Part shown: piece after piece, positions 17,102-25,800 of the stretch
Layout of the letters: the number at the start of each line of letters is the position of its first letter
How positions within the stretch are numbered: the first letter of the stretch is position 1
Assembly (NCBI RefSeq): GCF_007004655.1
Contig: NZ_ML660108.1
Coordinates: 50,450-114,449 of the forward strand
Direction: 5' to 3'
Source: Exilibacterium tricleocarpae
Lineage (GTDB): Bacteria > Pseudomonadota > Gammaproteobacteria > Pseudomonadales > Cellvibrionaceae
Length of the DNA stretch: 64,000 bases
Translations under genes and position numbers: made by a program
Notes under the pieces: generated by a model
What the model saw: the letters and a program-made list of their open reading frames with translations, nothing else
Databases searched by the model: none
What the model was told of the DNA's origin: nothing

Positions 17102-17168
17102 GGCTACTCCAGTGCACACTTTTTACCATCAGTAACCGGTGCCGGCTACTTCAGTGCGCACTTTGACC
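17102..17168. promoter_or_regulatory. Two direct repeats with AGTG-CACT palindromes upstream of the LuxR-type gene
   Basis: GGCTACTCCAGTGCACACTTT starts at 17102 and GGCTACTTCAGTGCGCACTTT at 17144, with 19 of 21 bases the same and 42 bases (about four helical turns) apart. The second holds a perfect 10-bp palindrome, AGTGCGCACT; the first a near-perfect one. They sit 52-118 bases before the regulator's ATG. This geometry suits two dimer sites on one face of the DNA, most simply for autoregulation. Confidence 0.5.
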
Positions 17169-17169
17169 T

Positions 17170-17641
17170 TTTTTACCTTATAAAGAACCATGAATAATAC
17201 AATTAACGGCACTTAACTGTAAGTGGGAAGACGCAAAAATAGGGCAGAATACTGCTGGCAGCCTCTTTTTTCATGTGGGTCATTATTCCTGTTCACCAGG
17301 GTGGCAGCTTTCACGGGAGCGAGATAACCTGGCCGTTTTATGTCATCCCACATCTCGACCTCACTTGTACCCCACTATCCGGGACTCAGGTGGTGGTATC
17401 TACTCATGAGGCCTACTGTCATGCAGAAATATAGCCGCGTTAGTATACCTGTTTAGTGTCAAAATTTTCTGTTGTTCCTGTCACAATTTTTGCCACCCCC
17501 CGGTCTCCAGGTCCACATGGCTGGTGAGATGGGGTATTCTAATCAATAATTATTACTGTACATGGGCGTAGTTTTGATAGCTGGAACCTTGGGAAGGGGG
17601 CAGTAATCCATAGAACCACCATGTCTTAAGAGCTTCTGTTT
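17170..17641. other. Intergenic region before the ECF sigma gene
   Basis: About 470 bases between the LuxR-type promoter repeats and the ECF sigma start. No credible gene, RNA or strong hairpin seen. It must hold the ECF sigma promoter. It is mixed in base composition, becoming A+T-richer toward 17,450-17,560. Confidence 0.4.
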
Positions 17642-18127
17642 ATGAGAAAACTTGTAGCTCAGTACCGGGGGGCCTTGTTGAGCTTTTTCAACAGGCGTGA
17701 GCAGAGCCCCTGGGACGCCGAAGAGTTGACCCAGGAAGTATTTTGCAAAATATTGAAAAGCAGCCACGAACCTGTTGATCCTTATCCGGAATCCTACCTC
17801 TACACCGTGGCCTGGAGTGTGCTCAAAGACAAATCGAGACGAGATCGAGTGCGTCTGCGCAATCAGCATGTGAGCTTTGACGAGGCCTACGCCAAAGGGG
17901 ATCAGGTGTCGCCCGAGCTAACCCTCAGCAGTGATCAGCTTTATGCCCGCTTTCTACAGGCCCTCGACTCTATGAGTCCCAGTGTGAGAACCGTGTTTGT
18001 CCTCAATCGCTATGAGGGCTTGAGTTACAGTCAAATTGCCAAGCGCTGCGGCATCAGTGTCAGCGCGGTGGAGAAGCATATGATGAAAGCCCTGGTGCAG
18101 CTCAAGCATTTGACCCAGGACCCCTAA
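17642..18127 (+). CDS. ECF sigma factor, FecI-like
   Basis: 161 residues with only sigma regions 2 and 4: region 2 SPWDAEELTQEVFCKIL and YLYTVAWSVLKDKSRRDRV, region 4 LSYSQIAKRCGISVSAVEKHMMKAL, the typical FecI-type recognition helix. FecI-type sigmas are normally held by a membrane FecR anti-sigma encoded directly downstream and are released when a TonB receptor with an STN domain binds its ligand. Here only a broken fecR start follows (18130-18345), so the sigma may be unregulated or rewired. An STN-type receptor exists 43 kb away at 61.3-63.8 kb. The gene is G+C-rich like the left flank, so it probably belongs to the older chromosome. Confidence 0.85.
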   Translation: MRKLVAQYRGALLSFFNRREQSPWDAEELTQEVFCKILKSSHEPVDPYPESYLYTVAWSVLKDKSRRDRVRLRNQHVSFDEAYAKGDQVSPELTLSSDQLYARFLQALDSMSPSVRTVFVLNRYEGLSYSQIAKRCGISVSAVEKHMMKALVQLKHLTQDP

Positions 18128-18129
18128 CC

Positions 18130-18345
18130 ATGGCCGGCGCAAGCCTTTCGCACCTGGCGTCAAAATATCGACGATTGAGGCGTGTGCCGGGTTTTGGTTT
18201 GTCTTGCTGCGGTTCGGGCATCGCATCCAAGCCGACAGGGATGACCGCAGGGCCAGGCTCAACACCGACCTCGCCCACCACTGTCACGCTTACCGGGAGA
18301 TTGAGCGGCTGTGGAGTGTGTTCCAACATGGGGTCAATATTCCAA
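18130..18345 (+). pseudogene. fecR anti-sigma remnant (frameshifted N-terminal fragment)
   Basis: Two bases after the sigma stop, ATG 18130 opens MAGASLSHLASK. One frame over, from about 18166, the text continues STIEACAGFWFVLLRFGH ... ADRDDRRARLNTDLAHH and AYREIERLW. This is the N-terminal DUF4880-type cytoplasmic domain of FecR proteins, with the conserved WF-LLR and final xERLW. A one-base loss in the AAAA run near 18165 would explain the shift. After the LW motif the similarity stops and the frame runs into unrelated A+T-richer DNA. The periplasmic part is absent. It is a relic at the sigma/island junction. Confidence 0.65.
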
Positions 18346-18421
18346 AAATATGGGGTAGCCCCTTTACTAAAAAGGCTTACAATATCCCTTCATTCAAAGA
18401 CATCGAATTAGATACCTGGAC

Positions 18422-19141
18422 GTGCTATACGATATCTCTTTTACACCCCCTGTCGCGCTGGCAAAAATAGGGTACTGCGGCTGTCATTTTCGCCCGGAAC
18501 AGTTTACCGAGTTCGCCTTTGAGCGCTACGGCGTGCATCAACCGGCAACACTCTTTAATGCCGTTGCGAAACGGAAATCAGAATTCCTGGCCGGCCGGTA
18601 TTGCAGCAGTCGGGCGCTGGTGAATGTGTTCGGCACCGATTCCCGCATCGATATCAATCCGGATCGCAGCCCCAAGTGGCCCCATGGTGTTGTCGGGTCG
18701 ATCACCCACAGTAAGGATCGCGCCGCGGCGATTGTCGCCAGTGATAAAGAATATATAGGCCTCGGTATCGATTTCGAAAAGCTGATGGCCTTTCCCCAGG
18801 CGCAGGAACTTCAGCACCAGATATTGGCGGATCAGGACCTTGAGTGCGAAGAATTGCGGCAGTGTGGCACTGGGTTTTTTATCACGCTGGCCTTCTCGGC
18901 CAAAGAGAGTTTGTACAAAGCGCTGTATCCGACAACGCAACAATATATGGAGTTTCAAGACCTCTATATAAAGCGGGTAGGCACCAATGCTGTGACCTTG
19001 AGCCTGTTGAAAACGTTGAATTCAAACTGGCAGTGCGGCACTGACTTTGAGATCTTATACGCCAAATATGACGATGAGATCTTCACCATGGCCTGCCTGG
19101 AGAATGCATTGCCAGCAGAATCTACGCGGAAAATATCTTAA
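18422..19141 (+). CDS. 4'-phosphopantetheinyl transferase, EntD type
   Basis: 239 residues starting at GTG 18422; no ATG is available in frame after the upstream stop. It transfers the phosphopantetheine arm of CoA to the serine of carrier domains. Signature parts are SRALVNVFG, GVVGSITHSKDRAAAIVA, the Mg-binding GLGIDFE, and FSAKESLYKALYP, which is the F-S-x-K-E motif of the EntD branch. Its position at the head of the NRPS genes makes the five thiolation domains downstream its natural clients. Base composition is intermediate between the left flank and the NRPS genes. Confidence 0.9.
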   Translation: MLYDISFTPPVALAKIGYCGCHFRPEQFTEFAFERYGVHQPATLFNAVAKRKSEFLAGRYCSSRALVNVFGTDSRIDINPDRSPKWPHGVVGSITHSKDRAAAIVASDKEYIGLGIDFEKLMAFPQAQELQHQILADQDLECEELRQCGTGFFITLAFSAKESLYKALYPTTQQYMEFQDLYIKRVGTNAVTLSLLKTLNSNWQCGTDFEILYAKYDDEIFTMACLENALPAESTRKIS

Positions 19142-19261
19142 ATATACTTTTTGCTCCATCAATACCCGTCGCTTTACCATCATCCAATCGACTCCCCTAT
19201 TGTAGGGGATCCAGGCGCCGGCCGCGCCGGTGCAGACCTGGCGAGAGGTGTAGAGCAAGTG

Positions 19262-21385
19262 ATGGAATTGCGGGAAGTTACCAGTTTACTTTCGGAACAG
19301 GGTATTCGGCTCTCGGCTGATGGCGGCAGGTTAAGTGCTAAGAAAGATATCGGTAGTATTTCGCCCGGGTTACAAAGCCTGATTCGCGAGCGGGAGCAGG
19401 ACCTGCTTGATTGGCTTAAGCGCAAGGAGCCGGTGGTACATGAATTTCCGCCCCTGACGGGTAAGGAATTTCCCGCGCTTGCCGCACAGAAGGCGCTGTG
19501 GTTTGCGCAAAAAAGTGCCAGGCCCCATTACCTTCACCACGCCCAGGTGAAAATTCATCTAGAGGCCCAGGTCAACCTGCCACTGCTGGTGCGCAGCCTG
19601 AATAAGTTGATCGCACGGCGCGAGTCGTTGAGAACCCTCCTGAAAAACACCGGCACCGGTGAGGTTATGCAGGTGGTCAGAGCGCCGTTTGCGGTTGATA
19701 TTCCGCTGGTGACGGTGGGTAAGAGCGGTGTTGCCAGTATCAGCGAGAACCTGGAGCATATAGCGAAAGAGCATGCCCAGAGCCGCTATGACCTGGCGCG
19801 AGGTCCCTTATTTCGCGTCAGCGTTCTGCAGTTTTCGGATCGGGGGGCAGGCAAGTCTGTCGATCGGCAGATTATTCTCTTTTCTTTTCATCGCCTTATT
19901 CTCGATGACAGATCCTGGGGGTTTTTGTTACAGGAATGGTTGGCGCTATACAATACCTTTACCGGGGATGCCCTGCTGCCTTTAAGGGTCGTTTCGGTTG
20001 ACTATGCCGACTACAACATATGGAGGCCCCTGCCCTGGAAGCAGAAGCCTGAGCTTCAAATCAAACGTCGTCCGGTAACGTCCCTGGTATCACTAGAGGA
20101 GCGCCATAAGGTTGTGGAGGAGTGGAACCGAACCGAGGTTGCCTTTCTGGAGACGCACTGCGTACAACATCTGTTTGAAGAGCAAGTCAGTAAAACCCCC
20201 AATGCTGTGGCTATTTGTTACGACGACCAGGAAGTCAACTATTTTGAATTGAATCGTTTGAGTAACCAGTTGGCGCATTACTTAATTGATTTGGGCGTCA
20301 AGCCGGATGTCAGGGTTGGGCTGTGTGTGGAGCCCTCGCTGGATATGCTGGTTGGGTTGTTGGGGATTTTAAAGGCTGGTGGTGCTTACGTGCCTTTGGA
20401 TGTCGCCGATGGCAAAGAGAGATTAGCGTGCCGCATAAAGTATGCGGATATAAAAACTTTATTGACGTTAAGTGGACTGAAAGGCTTCCTGCCGGAGCAA
20501 GGGCCGCAAAACCTCTACCTGGATACCAACACCGAATGGGTTGGTGGCGCCTGGGCAAATAAGAATCCTATCACGCCGATAGAACCCGAGCATATGGCCT
20601 ACGCCCTGTATTCGCAGTCCGCGGCGGCTGACGACATTGCAGTGGTTATGCCGCATCGAGCATTGGTCAACTTGATTCAATGGCAGGTTGGTGTGTCCCG
20701 TTGTACAACAGGATCAAAGACATTATTGCTCAACCCGATAACCTGCGGTATGGGTTTTCAGGAAATTTTTGCCACTTGGTGTAGTGGTGGCTCCTTAGTG
20801 TTGGCGCCGAAAAAGCGCAGTGGAAATTATGCGTCGTTGTGGCGGTTTATCCTGCAGGAAAAAATAGAGCGGATATTTTTGGGAGCCAGTACCTTGCAAT
20901 CGATTTGCGAGGCCAGAGAAGTTGTGTCTGACGACAGTGACAAATTTATGGCGCAGGAGGCATTAAGAGAGGTGATTGCAGGTGGGGCGCCGCTTGCTAT
21001 TTCGCCGCAAATAAAAAGTTTTTTTTCTCGACTGTCGAAATGCAAATTGATGGGGCAGTATTCTCGACCGGAATTACAGGTTGCCGCATCTTACTTGTTT
21101 GAAGCGCCAATCAAAAAGTGGCAGGACGTCCCCATTGTTGGCAGGCCTATTGCCAACGGAAAGATATATATACTCGATAAATTGCTTAGGCCGGTACCGG
21201 TGGGTGCGGTGGGTGATCTGTATGTGGGTGGTGCCGGACTGGCGCAGGGTTACTTGGGTCGGGTGAGTTTAACCGAGGCGCGATTTGTGACAAGTCCGTT
21301 TGCAAAAGACTCCAATGAGTACCTTTATAAGACCGGGGATAAGGCTAAGTTTTTGCCGGATGGTAGCGTGGAATTGGCAGGTTAG
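19262..21385 (+). CDS. Degenerate, truncated NRPS protein (docking - partial C - dead A)
   Basis: 707 residues from ATG 19262. Residues ~1-57 form a TubC-type docking domain. The condensation domain keeps only its first half: the active-site HHxxxDG reads HRLILDD, with the catalytic second His lost, and after DYNIWR about 200 residues are missing before the linker to the A domain. The A domain has lost its ATP loop (LYSQSAAADDIA where YTSGSTGxPKG is expected). Its amino-group-binding Asp is replaced by Gly (TCGMGFQE against SFDVSVQE). It stops after YKTGDKAKFLPDGS, so the lysine subdomain and the carrier domain are absent. The frame is nonetheless open throughout. It is closest to the third A domain of the line (module 3). 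Either a pseudogene caught early or a non-catalytic protein. Confidence 0.8.
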   Translation: MELREVTSLLSEQGIRLSADGGRLSAKKDIGSISPGLQSLIREREQDLLDWLKRKEPVVHEFPPLTGKEFPALAAQKALWFAQKSARPHYLHHAQVKIHLEAQVNLPLLVRSLNKLIARRESLRTLLKNTGTGEVMQVVRAPFAVDIPLVTVGKSGVASISENLEHIAKEHAQSRYDLARGPLFRVSVLQFSDRGAGKSVDRQIILFSFHRLILDDRSWGFLLQEWLALYNTFTGDALLPLRVVSVDYADYNIWRPLPWKQKPELQIKRRPVTSLVSLEERHKVVEEWNRTEVAFLETHCVQHLFEEQVSKTPNAVAICYDDQEVNYFELNRLSNQLAHYLIDLGVKPDVRVGLCVEPSLDMLVGLLGILKAGGAYVPLDVADGKERLACRIKYADIKTLLTLSGLKGFLPEQGPQNLYLDTNTEWVGGAWANKNPITPIEPEHMAYALYSQSAAADDIAVVMPHRALVNLIQWQVGVSRCTTGSKTLLLNPITCGMGFQEIFATWCSGGSLVLAPKKRSGNYASLWRFILQEKIERIFLGASTLQSICEAREVVSDDSDKFMAQEALREVIAGGAPLAISPQIKSFFSRLSKCKLMGQYSRPELQVAASYLFEAPIKKWQDVPIVGRPIANGKIYILDKLLRPVPVGAVGDLYVGGAGLAQGYLGRVSLTEARFVTSPFAKDSNEYLYKTGDKAKFLPDGSVELAG

Positions 21386-21546
21386 GTCTCCTCTAAATAT
21401 TCAGCATATAGGCTTTGACCCTTTGGTAGATTCGAAATTAGTATACGTGCTATTAAGAGCTAGAGTCTGTAGTTGTTTTTCTAAAAGATGTGACAGGCAG
21501 TGTCTGTAATAGATTGAAAAATTTTACCTAAAAAGGAGACGTCGAA

Positions 21547-21771
21547 ATGTATGACGAAGAGGAAGATACCCGGATTTATGATGTGGTGGTTAATCATGAG
21601 GAGCAGTATTCTATCTGGCTGGAGAATAAAGAGCTTCCTTTGGGTTGGGAGAAGGTTGGGGTGACAGGGCCCAAGGATGAGTGCCTGGCTCATATTAACG
21701 AAGTTTGGACGGATATGCGGCCTAAGAGTTTGAGGGAGGCTATGGAAAAAGATGTGGAGAGGGTTTCTTAA
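21547..21771 (+). CDS. MbtH-like protein
   Basis: 74 residues containing the family signature: [22 protein letters not shown], a [13 protein letters not shown] turn and [12 protein letters not shown] with the conserved Trp residues. MbtH proteins bind NRPS adenylation domains and raise their folding or activity. The ribosome site AAAAAGGAGA is very good. It lies between the dead NRPS gene and NRPS-1 and presumably serves the five active A domains. Note the Leu after SIW where most relatives have Pro. Confidence 0.93.
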   Translation: MYDEEEDTRIYDVVVNHEEQYSIWLENKELPLGWEKVGVTGPKDECLAHINEVWTDMRPKSLREAMEKDVERVS

Positions 21772-22858
21772 TTAGTGATATTAAGCTTTGATTCATATTT
21801 CTTCTTTGCCGCTGTAAATACCCCTTGATATCAGCTCTCTAATACAGAGAATTAATATGATTGTTCTATTCATGTACTAAACCCATGAACTGATTAAATC
21901 TGAGTTAAAACGTCACCACTCTTTGTAATAGTGGTAGTTCTACCGTATTTAAAACGGGATAAGTGGCGATTAGATGAGAAAACTAAAAAATTTTTTCTTT
22001 TGCCTGAAAAGTATATAAATAGGAGGCTCCATTTTCTATAAGAAGGTCAAAATACAATTAATAGCTATATTATTTGCAAAATTCTAGGGTGGTATAAGTA
22101 TAAACTTTGACACGTATAGCAGCAGGCTCAACTTTTAAGACCATATAGAGGATATGTCCTCTCATGTATATCCGCTCTACCCTTGATAAGTTTGGCGCAC
22201 AAAATTCGTAATAATAATACGTTAAACTTATCGATTTTCAATGGCGGTAAAATAAGGCACCATATTAGCTTCTAACGAGAAATATAGATCTCCATTTTAC
22301 TATCAAATTTATACTTCTTATCCAAGCTGTGAGCAGTTTGCATCAAAATTTTTACATAAATATGAATAATGGTTGTGTCACGCCGAGTATGTAGCACTCT
22401 TGCTAAATATCTCTCATATATTGTTAGCAGACAGAAAAAATAGGCCTTATCATTCATGGCTGCTGAATCTTGCTAATGGTAATGAGCTTCTTGAGAACTT
22501 TCCCTTATGGGCAGGCGCTAACCGTTCATAGGATGTCTTCATTGAAGTTTCCATGTAATTTTCTCATCGTTAAATCAAATAATATTTCTTTGGTGCCGTT
22601 TGTCATGATAAGTCAATACCGTGAGGATGCTTCTAGCTGTTTTGATGGTTACCTTGTTAATGTGTTGACATGGTTTTTCACTATTTAAATCTTCAATTTT
22701 CCTAAAGTCATTCGATGACTAAATAAATTGCTACCCTAGAGATTTATCTCATGCGGTTTAGCAGCGATCCTGTTAGCCAATATGACTTTGCCTTTTTGAT
22801 AGTTCTTCTGCGATAACTGGTTGAGTTACATAATTTTTGAATATATGGAGTAGTTTAG
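21772..22858. other. Long A+T-rich leader region of the main NRPS operon
   Basis: Nearly 1.1 kb with no supported gene; open frames here are short and featureless. A 9-bp inverted repeat, GATAAGTTT (22185-22193) with AAACTTATC (22224-22232), is the clearest structure and could be a regulator site. The composition changes to strongly A+T-rich right after the MbtH gene, and all following NRPS genes share it. The NRPS-1 promoter is expected here, and a GGAG site stands before its start. Confidence 0.45.
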
Positions 22859-25800
22859 ATGAGTGCGCTGGACTTATTGGAAGAATTGGGAAAAAATAAT
22901 ATAAAAATATCTATCGTTAAAAACCGTTTGGATATTACTGCCCCAAGAGGTTATCTCACAAATTCTCTGAAGAACAAACTAAAGTACTATAAAGAAGATA
23001 TTATTCAAATACTCCTTCTTGAGTCTAAAAAAATTTACCAGTCAATAAAGCCTATCAATAGAAAGGATATTATGAAGTTGTCCTTTCCTCAAAGGCGACT
23101 TTGGTTTATTAATCAGTTCGAAAAAAAGTATAGTTATGCATACAACATAGTTTCAGCTTTAAAGCTAAAAGGGACAATAGATATAAAAGCTCTTCAAATC
23201 TCCTTTAACAAATTAATAGAACGCCACGAAAGTCTTCGGACTGTGATAGCCGTCTGCGAGGAAGAGGCAGGGCAATCTATAGTGAAGGAGCTAAAGCTAA
23301 GTATCCCTATTGTTGAAGTGACAGACGCTTGGGTGCCTTCTTATATAGAAAAAGAAAGTAAGCATGTATTTGATCTGACAAAAGGACCTTTGGTTAGGGT
23401 TAGCTTGCTTCGCTTACTACCCAGAGAACATATTCTCTTAGTCAATATGCATCATTTGATATCCGACGGTTGGTCCCTCGGGATATTTTATAAAGAGCTG
23501 AGTGAACTCTATAAGTCACATATTAATTCTGAGACGCTTAAACTACAGTCTTTACCTGTCCAGTATGTTGACTTCGCGCATTGGCAGAGAGAAACATCAC
23601 ATCACGATTTACTGTTAAAGGAAATAAGCTACTGGAAAGTCCAGCTGTCGGGTTCTCCCACTTTGTTGCGACTCCCAACTGATTGGCCGAGACCGGCTGA
23701 GCAAAGTTATCGCGGTAGCAGCATTCGATTTACACTACCTGCTGAACTTGTCATAGCCATTAGGAAATTTAGTCGCGGTGTGAATGCCACCCCATTTATG
23801 ACTCTTTTAGCCGCTTTCAATGCTTTATTAGCAAAGTACAGTGGGGACAGTGATATTTGTATTGGAACACCCGTAGCTGGAAGAAGAAGCTCAGAATTAG
23901 AGAGTATAATCGGGCTCTTCGTAAATACGCTTGTCATACGCACAAAATTTCATGATCGCCTTGCTGTCAAAGAGCTTGTTGAAAACGTTAGAGACACCTG
24001 TCTATCTGCATATGAGAATCAAGCTGTGCCCTTTGAATACTTGCTTGAAGCGTTGGGGGTGAATAGAAGTCTAAGCTATTCTCCTGTATTTCAGGTAATG
24101 TTTTCCTTACAGAACACTCCTGAGCCAACCTTGGAGCTTCCTAATGTTTCTGTTCTTCCAGTTGTTAGTGAAAAGTATACATCAAAATTTGATCTAATCA
24201 TGGATTTGGCCGAAGTTGGAGGAGAAATACAAGGAATTCTAAAATATAAGTCAGGCTTGTTTCGTAAAAGCACTGTTGACCGCATGGTTAGAAGTTTCCG
24301 ATTGCTGTTAGATAAGATGATTAGTGAGCCTTATCGCTTCGTTGACGAAATTAGCGTGTTAGATAAAAAAGATGAACAGGAAATACTCCTTGATTGGAAC
24401 TCGACGAAGTTCATACGTCCGAAAGAACTGTGTATTCATGAACTATTTCTTTTGCAAGTTGAAAAAACTCCCAGCTCTATAGCCGTCACTTATGATGAAA
24501 GAAGACTAACATACAATGAACTGAATATAAGAAGTAATCAATTGGCTAACCATCTTATAAAGAATGGCGTTGGCCCCGAAGTTAGAGTTGGTCTCTGTAT
24601 AGAGCGCTCACTGGATATGATTATTGGAATATTGGGTATTATCAAAGCAGGTGCAGCCTATGTTCCAATCGATACAGAATACCCGTCACAAAGAATAGAA
24701 AGCCTAATAGAAGATAGTGGCATCTACATCTTACTTGTCCAAAAAAGTCTACAGAAACTACCGGCAAACCTTAAGGCTGTCTCTCATCTGTATATAGACG
24801 AAAGTTGGCCGACGATAGCTAGAGAAAGTTGTGCACCTCCTAAAGTTAGTGTACATCCTGAAAACTTGCTTTACGTTATTTATACATCCGGTTCAACAGG
24901 TAGGCCGAAGGGTGTAATGGTAACTCATGCTGGCCTGTCTGCACACATTGCTTGGAAGAAACGCGTTTTTGGCTTAAATGCCGAAGATACTATTTTGCAG
25001 AAAACGCCTATTGGGTTTGACGTATCAGTTTGGGAATGGTCTGTGCCGTTAGTTACTGGTGCTAACCTACAACTTGCCGCACCTGGCGGGCATCGGGATC
25101 CTGCGTACCTGCTTGATTTAATAGAAAGTAAGAGAATTACAGTTGTGCAAGCTGTCCCATCGCTTTTGGGTGAGCTGTTAAGAGAAGCGGATGAAAAGAA
25201 AATTCGATCCTTACGATACTTATTCTGTGGCGGCGAACCTCTGTCGCCAGGGTTGTGTAGTAAGTTTAAAGATTTAAATAGCCAAACTTTGATGTATAAC
25301 TTTTATGGCCCTAGCGAGGCCACGATTGATAGCACATACTGGCTTTTTGACACGTCACAGCAGTCTGAAGTCGTTCCTATAGGTCGACCTGTAGACAACG
25401 GGCAGATCTATATCTTGGACAAAAGTCTAAATCCCGTCCCAATTGGTGTCGTGGGAGAAATATATATTGGTGGCGATATTTTGGGGCGCGGGTACGATAA
25501 TCGACAGGATATAACCGCTCTGAATTTCATCCCTAATCGGTATAGCGAAATCGCTGGTGATCGCCTATATCGAAGTGGCGACTTGGGGCGTTATCTTCTA
25601 AACGGGGATGTGGAGTATATAGGTCGTATAGATTATCAAGTGAAGATTCGCGGTTTCCGTATTGAACTTGGCGAGATAGAAAGTGCACTTTTTGAAATTC
25701 CGGAAGTGGACAAAGCCGTAGTAGTAGCCCATTGTCGAGATCAAGTGTCTCAAAGCTATTACTTGGCTGCCTATATTGTTTTGAAATCAAAGAGCTCTTG

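Noticed and set aside
22272..22457. Short frames in the A+T-rich NRPS leader
   Set aside because: Lengths are what chance gives in this region; no supporting ribosome sites or similarity.
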